IMG/VR virus record: IMGVR_UViG_3300046010_011757 | Coordinates: 1 to 23,651 of that record | Reading direction: 5' to 3' (one strand) | Length of the DNA stretch: 23,651 bases | DNA from: a virus | Shown: one piece after another, positions 9,363 through 16,115 of the stretch | Layout: every line of letters starts with the position of its first letter | How positions within the stretch are numbered: position 1 is the stretch's first letter | Notes under the pieces: model-generated | The model's input: only the letters and a program-made list of their open reading frames with translations | Databases searched by the model: none | What the model was told of the DNA's origin: nothing | Program-made: the position numbers and the translations under genes

Positions 9363-10801
9363 TTTCTCACCTCCTCCCCCATGACCTGGGTCGCGATGTC
9401 GATTTTGTCGCGCAGCGCCTTGACGATCTTCTCGTCGACCGTTTTGGGCGTAATCAAGTCGATGTACGTCACGTTCCTGGTCTGCCCGATGCGGTGTGCA
9501 CGGTCCTCGGACTGCAATCGCTTCTCGAGGTCAAAGCTGTTGCTGTAGTACACGACCACATCGGCCGCGGTTAGCGTCAGGCCGTAGCCCCCCGTACTGG
9601 GATTGCCTATGAAAAAACGCATCTTGCTTTCGGGGTTTTGGAATTCCGTGACCACCCGTTGGCGCTCGTCGGCGTCCGTATCGCCGTAGTACGTGCCAAC
9701 GCTCTCCATGCCGTACTCGACCTTCAAGGCCTTGTTGATGGCCTCGATGTCATGCCGATAGGTGGCCCAGATGATGATCTTGCTGTCCGTCTCTTCGACG
9801 ATCGACATCAGCTCCTCGATTCGCCGGTTGGGCAACGAAAGCACGGCGCCGCTGTCCAGTTTGACATGCCCGCAAACGATCTGGTGCAGCCTCATCAGCT
9901 GCGTAAGCGCGTTCACCGTGGACATCAGGCCTTCGTTGAACTGCGCAAGCGCCATCGTCTTCATCTCGTTGTACGCTTTGGTTTGTTCGTCAGTCAGGTC
10001 CACTTCGCGCTTGACGTAAAGCTTGGCCGGCAGGTCCAGGCACTCTTCTTTCGTGACGCGGAAGCTGAAGCGGTCAAGCTTTTCTTTGAGCTCATCAAGC
10101 TTTCGATAGCCCACGATCTGCCTGAAGCTGTGCGTTGCAACATGCCGCTCAAAGGTCACCGCGTAGCGCGCCTGGAACGCGTAGTAAGACGGGGAATCGA
10201 GACAAGCATCCGACAGAAACGCACACTGCTGGTACAGGTCGAGCGGCGACTTTGTCACCGGCGAGCCCGTCATGATGCGGCGGTACTTCGCCATTTTGCC
10301 TATTTTTTCAGTGTTTTTGCTGCGTTTGCTGTTCGGCGTCTTGATCGTCGTCGACTCATCGATCGCCATCATCGCGTTATGCACGAACAAGAATCTTTGA
10401 GCAAACTTCGTCCCCTTTGGTGTCGAGAACGCCTCGATGTTCATCACGAGGATCTTCAGGTCTTCGGTGATCTCGAACAACGAATCAAGGGCCTGCTCCT
10501 CCGCCTTGCGTGGCGTCGCTGACCACAACGCTATGCGGTAGATCACGTGATCCGGCATATGCTTGGGGATCTCGGTGTCTACCCAGTTGCGGTACACGCC
10601 CTTTGGCGCCACGATCAACGCCGCGTTGATGCGGCCTTGGTCATAGAGCATGGCGATGTTGTTGATGAGCATGAAGCTCTTGCCCGTGCCCATTTCAGCG
10701 AACAACGCAGCAACCTGGTGGTCCCAGAATCGTTGAAGGTACGCGGCCTGATGCGTAAAGGGCTTGTTTTTGAATCGATATGTGTGTAGAAACTGGCTCA
10801 T
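9350..10801 (-). CDS. SNF2-family (superfamily 2) DNA helicase/translocase (483 aa)
   Basis: The open frame extends upstream to 11023, but I choose ATG 10801. Homology-like sequence (MSQFLHTYRFKNKPFTHQ) begins there, and the upstream part overlaps the divergent gene and its control region. Motifs: Q-like HQ at 17-18, Walker A MGTGKS (37-42), Walker B variant AIDEST in place of DEAH, motif III TGSPVTKSP, motif V STGGYGLTLTAAD, and motif VI QSEDRAHRIGQ (430-440), the hallmark of SNF2 ATPases. Phage versions are typically this compact. The protein would move on duplex DNA using ATP, perhaps helping replication, recombination or removal of host proteins. The site before the ATG is a weak ribosome binding site (GAAAGCGAG). 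It runs opposite to the rest of the replication genes and is coupled to the PD-(D/E)XK nuclease. Confidence 0.92.
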   Translation of the reverse strand: MSQFLHTYRFKNKPFTHQAAYLQRFWDHQVAALFAEMGTGKSFMLINNIAMLYDQGRINAALIVAPKGVYRNWVDTEIPKHMPDHVIYRIALWSATPRKAEEQALDSLFEITEDLKILVMNIEAFSTPKGTKFAQRFLFVHNAMMAIDESTTIKTPNSKRSKNTEKIGKMAKYRRIMTGSPVTKSPLDLYQQCAFLSDACLDSPSYYAFQARYAVTFERHVATHSFRQIVGYRKLDELKEKLDRFSFRVTKEECLDLPAKLYVKREVDLTDEQTKAYNEMKTMALAQFNEGLMSTVNALTQLMRLHQIVCGHVKLDSGAVLSLPNRRIEELMSIVEETDSKIIIWATYRHDIEAINKALKVEYGMESVGTYYGDTDADERQRVVTEFQNPESKMRFFIGNPSTGGYGLTLTAADVVVYYSNSFDLEKRLQSEDRAHRIGQTRNVTYIDLITPKTVDEKIVKALRDKIDIATQVMGEEVRKWLI

Positions 10802-10819
10802 GTTGGTCTCGCTTTCTGG

Positions 10820-10836
10820 CAGGGTTGCATTCCCTG
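10820..10836. promoter_or_regulatory. Short dyad around the -35 box, possible operator
   Basis: CAGGG-TTGCATT-CCCTG is a perfect 5-base inverted repeat whose 7-base centre contains the whole TTGCAT box of the plus-strand candidate promoter. It lies 19 bases from the minus-strand helicase start. A protein bound here could block the rightward promoter. Five-base arms can arise by chance, so this is a weak call. Confidence 0.25.
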
Positions 10837-10853
10837 AAGCGCGAGCATACACT
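10825..10853 (+). promoter_or_regulatory. Candidate sigma70-type promoter of the rightward replication module
   Basis: TTGCAT (10825-10830), a 17-base spacer, then TACACT (10848-10853). The -10 keeps the key T, A and final T; the -35 keeps TTG. A start point near 10860 would give a leader of about 26 bases, with AAGGAG at 10871-10876 ahead of the GTG at 10886. A similar arrangement (TTGCGT, 17 bases, TAGAGT) occurs at 17975, again ahead of GAGAAAGGAGA and a GTG start. Inferred from sequence only. Confidence 0.42.
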
Positions 10854-10871
10854 GGTTGCGAACTTTGAGAA
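10844..10871 (-). promoter_or_regulatory. Candidate leftward promoter of the SNF2 helicase-nuclease pair
   Basis: Read on the minus strand: TTCTCA (10871-10866), a 16-base spacer, then TATGCT (10849-10844). Each hexamer matches four of six sigma70 consensus bases. Its -10 box overlaps the -10 box of the rightward promoter by two bases, so polymerase could hardly use both at once. A start near 10837 would give a leader of about 36 bases. Inferred only. Confidence 0.35.
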
Positions 10872-10885
10872 AGGAGAACTGCCCC

Positions 10886-11230
10886 GTGCCTAAAGTCTAT
10901 GTCGTCTCCGAGACCTTGCAGCACAACATTGCAAGTGCCCAGGACTACGGCCAAATCGAGACCATTCTGCCCCCTAACGCACAGATTGCGTTCTCCGTCG
11001 TGCCGACCGTACGGCGCGTCCAACGCAAGCTGGACAAATTCACCGACAACGACTATTTGTTGTTGATCGGGGATCCATCGGCAATAGGCATCTGTTGCGC
11101 GGTGGCGGCGTTCAAGAACAATGGACGCTTCAAGTGCCTCAAGTGGGACAAGCGGGAACGCCGCTACATCCCTCTCGAGGTGGATCTTTTCAAGAAAGGA
11201 GAATCTGATGAACCTTACGAGCTTGTTTGA
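10886..11230 (+). CDS. Conserved phage protein of unknown function, first gene of replication module (114 aa)
   Basis: I choose GTG 10886, which has AAGGAG 9 bases upstream, over the TTG at 10856, which has no ribosome binding site and lies at the presumed transcription start. The protein (VPKVYVVSETLQHNIASAQDYG...) looks like a compact alpha/beta fold. It has an N-terminal strand, a central hydrophobic stretch NDYLLLIGDPSAIGICCAVAAF near residues 62-83, and a C-terminal strand pair CLKWDKRERRYIPLEVDLF. I have the impression that similar proteins head replication modules in other environmental phages, but I know no function for them. The end overlaps the next gene by 23 bases, and the next gene's AAAGGAG lies inside this reading frame, which implies coupling. 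Confidence 0.75.
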   Translation: MPKVYVVSETLQHNIASAQDYGQIETILPPNAQIAFSVVPTVRRVQRKLDKFTDNDYLLLIGDPSAIGICCAVAAFKNNGRFKCLKWDKRERRYIPLEVDLFKKGESDEPYELV

Positions 11231-11759
11231 AAACGAAGCCGATGCGCTGAAAGTCCAAGACGATCAGATCACCGGCATCGCAGCCCTTGCCCGTCGCGCG
11301 AAGTCACTGGAAAAGCAGATCGATGACGCGGAGGAGGTACTGAAGAGCCACAAGGAGCAGTACCGCAAGCTGACCGAGGAGACGATCCCGGAAGCCTTGG
11401 CCGAGATGGGCATGTCGTCCTTCCGCATGGAAGACGGTAGTTCCATCGATATCAAGCCCTTCTACAGCGCCTCGATCAGCGAAGCCCGGCGTGCCGAAGC
11501 CTTCCAATGGCTCAGGGACCACGGCTTTGACGACATCATCAAGAACACCGTCAGCGTACGCTTCGGGCGCGGCGAAGACGAGTTGTGCAACCGACTCCTC
11601 GGGATGCTTGGGCAACAGGGGTTCCCTGCCGAGCAGTCCGAGAAGATAGAGCCCTCGACCCTCAAGGCCTGGGTCAAGGAGCGGGTGACCCGCGGCGAGC
11701 AGTTCCCCATGGAACTCTTCGGCGCGTACATCGGCAAAAAGGCCTCGATCAAATCCTAA
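11208..11759 (+). CDS. Conserved phage protein with N-terminal coiled coil, unknown function (183 aa)
   Basis: ATG 11208 has AAAGGAG 6 bases upstream. Residues about 25-65 are a charged helix likely to form a coiled coil (RRAKSLEKQIDDAEEVLKSH). After it come a small beta region (FRMEDGSSIDIKPFYSASI, 72-90) and a conserved-looking segment EAFQWLRDHGFDDIIKNTVS with FGRGEDE (97-124). The C-terminal third ends with EQFPMELFGAYIGKKASI. The gene sits between the first unknown gene and a candidate ssDNA-binding protein, so a part in DNA replication or repair is likely. I recall similar proteins in this position in other phages but no proven role. Gam-like host nuclease inhibitors also start with such coiled coils; I see no convincing match beyond that. 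Confidence 0.75.
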   Translation: MNLTSLFENEADALKVQDDQITGIAALARRAKSLEKQIDDAEEVLKSHKEQYRKLTEETIPEALAEMGMSSFRMEDGSSIDIKPFYSASISEARRAEAFQWLRDHGFDDIIKNTVSVRFGRGEDELCNRLLGMLGQQGFPAEQSEKIEPSTLKAWVKERVTRGEQFPMELFGAYIGKKASIKS

Positions 11760-11772
11760 AGGACCACGAACC

Positions 11773-12546
11773 ATGGCTAACACAGCACTTGCAGAAAAGA
11801 CCGAAACCTCCACCGCCTTGGCGATCGCCTCGGCCTTCGAGGAGGATGCCGGCAGTAGCTTTGCGGGGATGAATCAGGACGATTTCGCCCTGCCGTTCCT
11901 GCGGCTTCTGACCAACACCTCGCCGGAAGTCGGCGAGATCGAGGGCGCGTTGCCCGGCATGATCCTCAACTCCGTCACGGGCCAGCTCTACGACGGCAAG
12001 AAGGGGATCACCGTGGTGCCCTGCGCGTACGTACGTCAGTACATCGAATGGGCACCGCGGGGTAGCGGATCGGGCGCTCCGATCCATATCTACCCGTCAT
12101 CCAGTGACATCCTGTCCAGGACCCATCGGGAACCCGGTGACAACAAGGACTACCTCGACAACGGCAACTACATCGAGAACACGGCCAACCACTACGTCAT
12201 GATCATCGGCGCAGACGGCACCCCGTCGCCGGCGCTTGCTGTCATGAAGTCCACGCAGCTCAAGAAGAGCCGCAAGTGGAATAGCATGATGCAAGCGGTT
12301 AAGCTGCTGGGGAGGAACGGCCCGTTCACGCCGCCGATGTACAGCCAGATGTACCGCCTGTCCACGCAGCCTGAGTCAAACGACAAGGGCAAGTGGTTTG
12401 GCTGGGAAGTCGAGCGTATCGGTACTGTCGAAGACGAAAGCATTTACGCCGTTTGCAAGAGCTTTGCGGCATCGGTGAATTCCGGTGCGGTGAAGCCAAA
12501 GCATGATGGCGACGGTGAAGGAGCCGCTGGTTCCACGCCGTTCTGA
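11773..12546 (+). CDS. Candidate single-stranded DNA-binding protein (257 aa)
   Basis: ATG 11773 follows AAAGGA by 9 bases and lies 13 bases after the previous gene. The central part (residues about 38-220) is rich in beta-strand-like sequence (PGMILNSVTGQLYDGKKGI, TVVPCAYVRQYIEWAPRG). It also has basic/aromatic patches (STQLKKSRKWNSMMQ, KGKWFGWEVERI) suited to nucleic acid contact. The C terminus is disordered and Gly/Asp rich, ending in Phe (DGDGEGAAGSTPF), like the acidic or aromatic tip of SSB proteins that recruits partners, though it is less acidic than usual. Gene order just before primase, helicase and polymerase fits an SSB. The family itself is usually annotated only as hypothetical, so the function is inferred. 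Confidence 0.5.
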   Translation: MANTALAEKTETSTALAIASAFEEDAGSSFAGMNQDDFALPFLRLLTNTSPEVGEIEGALPGMILNSVTGQLYDGKKGITVVPCAYVRQYIEWAPRGSGSGAPIHIYPSSSDILSRTHREPGDNKDYLDNGNYIENTANHYVMIIGADGTPSPALAVMKSTQLKKSRKWNSMMQAVKLLGRNGPFTPPMYSQMYRLSTQPESNDKGKWFGWEVERIGTVEDESIYAVCKSFAASVNSGAVKPKHDGDGEGAAGSTPF

Positions 12547-12552
12547 TGTTCC

Positions 12553-12605
12553 GGGGCCGAAAGCAATATTACCCCCACCACTCGTTGCAAGTAGGCCCCA
12601 TTTTT
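12553..12605 (+). terminator. Weak terminator-like inverted repeat after the SSB candidate
   Basis: GGGGCC (12553-12558) can pair with GGCCCC (12594-12599), followed at once by ATTTTT. It lies in the 72-base gap between the SSB candidate and the primase, one of the few gaps in the plus-strand operon. The 35-base loop is unusually long, so this could equally be chance; if real, it would attenuate rather than end transcription. No other clear structure is seen in this gap. Confidence 0.22.
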
Positions 12606-12618
12606 CGAGAAAGCAGAA

Positions 12619-14151
12619 ATGACCGATATCACACGATTCAAGGCGGTGTTTTCAGGACTGGGCATCGCCTATGGGACGTACCGCATTGAAGGCGAGAAGG
12701 GGAATGGCAAGCAAGCAGGCAAGGCCGTGGTTGTCCGCAAGCCGCCGACCGATGATCTTTGGCAGAAGCATCTTGAGGGCGTGGAGCCTTCGCTGGGCAT
12801 CATCCCCATCCGCGCAGATAACTCCTGCATTTGGGGATGCATTGATATTGATCAGTACCCTCTTGATCACGCAGGGCTGATCAAGAAAATCCGCAGCCTC
12901 GAGCTGCCGCTCGTCGTCTGTCGCAGCAAGTCCGGCGGCGCGCACGTATTCCTCTTCGTCAAAGAGCCCATCCCCGCGGCCTCGATGCAGCGGTATTTGA
13001 AGGCAGCGGCAGCATTGCTTGGCGAGGCCGGTCGCGAGATCTTTCCGAAGCAAGCCGAGATCCTCGTCGAGCGTGGCGACACGGGCAACTTTCTGAACCT
13101 CCCCTATTTCGGGGGCGATGCGACGATGCGCTATGCCTTCACTGACGACGGCAAGGCCGCAACGCTCGACGAGTTCTATGCCCTGTACGATCGGTTCGTA
13201 CAGGAGCCTGACCTGAAGTTCCCTGAAGAACCCAAGGCCGCTGAGTCACCGATCAAGGACGGGCCGCCATGCTTGCAAGCGATCTGCGCCCAGGGCGTGC
13301 CCGAGGGCACACGGAACAACGCGCTTTTCAACATCGGCCTCTATCTCAAGCGCGTGCACCCTGCGACCTGGGATAACCTGATCGTCGAGTACAACTACAA
13401 GTACGTGAGTCCTCCGCTCCCAAACAGCGAAGTCCAGACGTTGATCAAGCAGCTCAACAAGAAGGACTACAAGTACCGATGCAAAGACGCGCCGTTGAAC
13501 AGCTTTTGCAACAGCGGCCTGTGCAGGACTCGCAAGTACGGGATCGGGGCCCACGGGCCAGACTCCCCGCAGCTCTCTGCGCTTTCCAAGTACGCGAGCG
13601 AGCCGCCTCTCTGGTTCCTCGACGTCAACGGCAAGCGCATCGAACTCGACACCGAGAGCCTGTTCAACCAAATGGCTTTCCAAAAGGCCTGTGTCGAACG
13701 GCTGAACGTGCTCCCTCCCGCGGTGAGAAAGACGGATTGGGAACAGCTTCTGAACGCGCTGCTGACCGAGATGGTCGAGACCGAGCAGATCATGGCCGCA
13801 AGCGAGGACACCACCGTCACCGGCCGCTTCAACGACCTTCTTGAGGAGTTCTGTACGCACTTGCAGCAGGCCATGGACCGAGACGAGATCCTGCTTGGCC
13901 GGCCGTGGACGAACGACGAGGAAGGCCGCACGTACTTCCGCATGAAGGATCTCGAAGCGCACCTGACCCGCAACAACTTCAAAGGTCTCTCCTTCCCGAA
14001 GATGGCGCAGCGTGTTCGCGACGTCGGAGGGGAGCCGATCAGCCTTTTCCTCAAGAACCGCGCAACACGGTGCTGGCGCATCCCGCGCTTCGAGCGGCAG
14101 GATTCCCCTTTTGATACCCCTGAACAAAAGAAAAGCAGGAGCCCCTTCTAA
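12619..14151 (+). CDS. Archaeo-eukaryotic-type primase (TOTE/PrimPol-like), 510 aa
   Basis: The protein would make primers for replication. The N-terminal domain shows the AEP catalytic pattern: D76-x-D78 in CIDIDQY, SxH-type motif SGGAHVFLF (S105, H109), then EIFPKQ (140-145) and NLPYFGGD (160-167). This order fits TOTE-type primase domains. A middle segment has GTRNNALFNIGLYLKR and four to five cysteines (C218, C223, C288, C296, C301, the last within CNSGLCRTRKYG), which may bind zinc or an iron-sulphur cluster. The C-terminal 180 residues include LEAHLTRNNFKGLSFPKMAQRV, a winged-helix-like segment. ATG 12619 has only a weak site upstream. The stop TAA shares its last base with the next ATG. 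No DnaG or T7 gp4-like primase is present in the window, so this is probably the replicative primase. Confidence 0.85.
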   Translation: MTDITRFKAVFSGLGIAYGTYRIEGEKGNGKQAGKAVVVRKPPTDDLWQKHLEGVEPSLGIIPIRADNSCIWGCIDIDQYPLDHAGLIKKIRSLELPLVVCRSKSGGAHVFLFVKEPIPAASMQRYLKAAAALLGEAGREIFPKQAEILVERGDTGNFLNLPYFGGDATMRYAFTDDGKAATLDEFYALYDRFVQEPDLKFPEEPKAAESPIKDGPPCLQAICAQGVPEGTRNNALFNIGLYLKRVHPATWDNLIVEYNYKYVSPPLPNSEVQTLIKQLNKKDYKYRCKDAPLNSFCNSGLCRTRKYGIGAHGPDSPQLSALSKYASEPPLWFLDVNGKRIELDTESLFNQMAFQKACVERLNVLPPAVRKTDWEQLLNALLTEMVETEQIMAASEDTTVTGRFNDLLEEFCTHLQQAMDRDEILLGRPWTNDEEGRTYFRMKDLEAHLTRNNFKGLSFPKMAQRVRDVGGEPISLFLKNRATRCWRIPRFERQDSPFDTPEQKKSRSPF

Positions 14152-14450
14152 TGCTCAAGATAGACGGTTTTGACAGCGCACTGATTGGTATTGCTACGGT
14201 GTGGCAGAAGAGCAAGTCCGGCGGCGCCGATCGCGTAGACACGCTAATCTACGACGGCGATGCCATCGTGACGATCCTCATGCATGAGGCAGGACTGTCT
14301 CTGGAAGAGGCAGAGGAGTACATCAGCTACAACATCGAAGGCGCTTATGTCGGAGACACCACCCCGATCATCGTATGGCCGTGTGCAATGGATCGCGTCC
14401 AGGCCGTCCTCGAGGCCGAGGACGAACTACGGAAAGGCGACGATGAATAA
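14151..14450 (+). CDS. Small conserved phage protein, unknown function (99 aa)
   Basis: ATG 14151 overlaps the primase stop by one base (TAATG). AGGAG at 14137-14141, inside the primase gene, sits 9 bases upstream. The sequence shows a strand-helix pattern: IDGFDSALIGIATVW, then DTLIYDGDAIVTILMHEAGLSLEEAEEYISYNIEGAYVGDTTPIIVW. The acidic C terminus ends in GDDE. The motif YxxxNIxGAYVGxxTP is familiar from small proteins next to phage replication genes, but I know of no function. Cytoplasmic, no membrane segment. It is translationally coupled to the primase and to the gene after it. Confidence 0.75.
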   Translation: MLKIDGFDSALIGIATVWQKSKSGGADRVDTLIYDGDAIVTILMHEAGLSLEEAEEYISYNIEGAYVGDTTPIIVWPCAMDRVQAVLEAEDELRKGDDE

Positions 14451-14619
14451 TCATCAACGCATGGTGTTCGTCGTGTACTGGATCAAGCCCGGTCATCCAG
14501 TCTCCATCGTCGGCGTGTACGACGACTACCGCGACGCTGCGGACAAGCAGGCAGAAGAGCCTGAGCAGTTCGCCGTGCACATTGCCCCGTACTACCCGTC
14601 ACTGCCTACCGAGCCATGA
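14443..14619 (+). CDS. Small phage protein, unknown function (58 aa)
   Basis: ATG 14443 overlaps the previous stop by 8 bases, with GGAAAGG just upstream. The stop TGA overlaps the next ATG (ATGA at 14616). The product (MNNHQRMVFVVYWIKPGHPV...) has two or three strands (VFVVYWI, SIVGVYDD) and one helix (YRDAADKQAEE), a compact size for an alpha/beta mini-domain. I recognise no family. The tight joints on both sides and the conserved reading frame support a real gene. An upstream in-frame extension to 14284 lies wholly inside the previous gene and is not needed. Confidence 0.65.
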   Translation: MNNHQRMVFVVYWIKPGHPVSIVGVYDDYRDAADKQAEEPEQFAVHIAPYYPSLPTEP

Positions 14620-16115
14620 GTGTTGTCAAAGTATTCGGTCCCCCAGGGTCAGGCAAAACGACCTACCTGCTCTCGGTGGTACAGAACGAACTTGCGGCGG
14701 ACGTTCATCCGACGCAGATCGGATACTTCGCCTTCACCCGCAAGGCGGCGACCGAGGCGCGCGATCGGGCGACCCAGAAGTTCCCTGCGCTGAACCCGGA
14801 CCTCGACTTCCCGTGGTTTCGTACGCTGCACTCACTGGCGTACCACTGTCTCGGGATCACGGGCAAGGACATGATGGGCCCCGAGCACTACGCCGAGTTC
14901 GCGAAAGAGGCGGGGATTGAGCTGGGCGTAGCGCAGGGGGAAGAGGAGTTTGCCGTCAAGACGGATCATCCCATCCTGAACGAGGTCAACATCGCGCGGA
15001 TCAAGGGCAAGGACCTGCGCCAGCACTACAACGAAAGCCGTATGGCGATCGAGTGGCATCACTTCGAGTACGTCGATCGAGCCTACCGACACTACAAGGC
15101 TTCCCACGGCCTTCTGGACTTCACGGACTTGCTGGAAAGAATTCTGGACGAGCCTGACAGGCTTCCGTTGTTGAAAACATTAATTATTGACGAGGCTCAG
15201 GATTTGTCCAAATTGCAGTGGCAGATAGTGCAGGAGCTCATCGCCCGTGCCGAACGGACATACCTGGCCGGAGACGATGATCAAGCGTGTTACATCTGGG
15301 CGGGGGCAGACGTCGACTCTTTCCTGACCCTGGATGGCGAGGTCAAAGTCCTCGACCAGTCCTATCGTGTCCCTTCCAGAATCCACGCGCTCGCGGACCA
15401 AGTCGTCCACCGCATCCGCAAGAGGCAGCCCAAGGTCTGGAAGCCGCGCACCGAAGGCGGCACGATTGCCTACTACAACGACTTCCATCACGTAGACATT
15501 ACCCAAGGGGAATGGCTCGTGCTCGCCGCCACGAACTACATGCTGACTGAAATGCACGAGTGGATCAAATCCCAAGGCCTGCTCTTCGAGCGCCACGGAC
15601 AACGGAGCATCCCCGAGCCCGTGCTCCAGGCCGTCATCGGCTGGGAGCGGCTGCGCAAGGGCGGCGAGCTACCCTTTCCCGTGATCCGACTGATCTACAA
15701 GTACCTCGATGGCGATGCCGTCAAGCGCGGGCATAAGGGACTGAAGACGGCTGATGTGGACGCGATGTATACCCTCGAATCACTGACCAAGGACCACGGG
15801 CTACAGACGAGCGCGATCTGGCATGAGGCGCTGACGAAGATCGCGGAGGACAAGCGCAACTACCTCATTGCGCTCCTGCGACGAGGCACGAAGATCACAG
15901 GCAAGGTGCCGATCAAGCTCTCCACGATCCACGGAGCGAAGGGAGGGGAGGCGGATAACGTCCTACTGATCGGGGATCTGTCGACCAAGTTCGCCCAGGA
16001 GTACGACAAGAACTCCGACGACATCAACCGGCTACTCTACGTCGGCATTACCCGCGCCAAGCAGTCCCTGCATTTCGTACTGCCCAAGAATTCACACAAA
16101 GGATTTCGACTATGA
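14616..16115 (+). CDS. UvrD/Rep-like superfamily 1 DNA helicase (499 aa)
   Basis: All main SF1A motifs are visible: Walker A GPPGSGKTT (8-16), Walker B LIIDEAQDLS (D192, E193), motif III YLAGDDDQACYIWAGAD, motif IV LDQSYRVP, motif V STIHGAKGGEADNVLL, and motif VI NRLLYVGITRAKQ. These are the hallmarks of 3'-to-5' ATP-driven DNA unwinding. At 499 residues it is shorter than cellular UvrD (about 720), as in phage forms with reduced accessory domains. It starts with ATG overlapping the previous stop (ATGA), without a strong ribosome binding site, so it depends on coupling. It lies between primase and polymerase and may be the replicative helicase, since no DnaB or gp4-type helicase is present in the window. 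Confidence 0.93.
   Translation: MSVVKVFGPPGSGKTTYLLSVVQNELAADVHPTQIGYFAFTRKAATEARDRATQKFPALNPDLDFPWFRTLHSLAYHCLGITGKDMMGPEHYAEFAKEAGIELGVAQGEEEFAVKTDHPILNEVNIARIKGKDLRQHYNESRMAIEWHHFEYVDRAYRHYKASHGLLDFTDLLERILDEPDRLPLLKTLIIDEAQDLSKLQWQIVQELIARAERTYLAGDDDQACYIWAGADVDSFLTLDGEVKVLDQSYRVPSRIHALADQVVHRIRKRQPKVWKPRTEGGTIAYYNDFHHVDITQGEWLVLAATNYMLTEMHEWIKSQGLLFERHGQRSIPEPVLQAVIGWERLRKGGELPFPVIRLIYKYLDGDAVKRGHKGLKTADVDAMYTLESLTKDHGLQTSAIWHEALTKIAEDKRNYLIALLRRGTKITGKVPIKLSTIHGAKGGEADNVLLIGDLSTKFAQEYDKNSDDINRLLYVGITRAKQSLHFVLPKNSHKGFRL

Noticed and set aside
9638-10522. 294-residue plus-strand frame opposite the SNF2 helicase
   Set aside because: The helicase motifs on the minus strand are unambiguous; the antisense frame shows no domain and no start signal.
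8652-10801. A bacterial antiviral defence system based on SNF2 helicase and nuclease
   Set aside because: No methyltransferase, DUF1998 or other defence partner is present, and both genes lie inside a phage operon structure.
10856-10885. TTG start for the first replication-module gene
   Set aside because: It has no ribosome binding site and lies at the expected transcription start. GTG 10886 has AAGGAG at proper spacing.
10802-11023. 74-residue N-terminal extension of the SNF2 helicase
   Set aside because: It crosses the divergent promoter region and the start of the plus-strand gene at 10886. Helicase-like sequence begins only at the ATG at 10801.
13246-14127. 293-residue minus-strand frame opposite the primase
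   Set aside because: The primase has catalytic motifs and coupled neighbours; the antisense frame is Leu/Val/Arg biased without motifs.
12619-14151. A TOTE conflict (biological conflict) system around the primase-like domain
   Set aside because: Only the primase is present, next to polymerase and helicase with phage gene order. The other TOTE components are absent, so a replication role is simpler.
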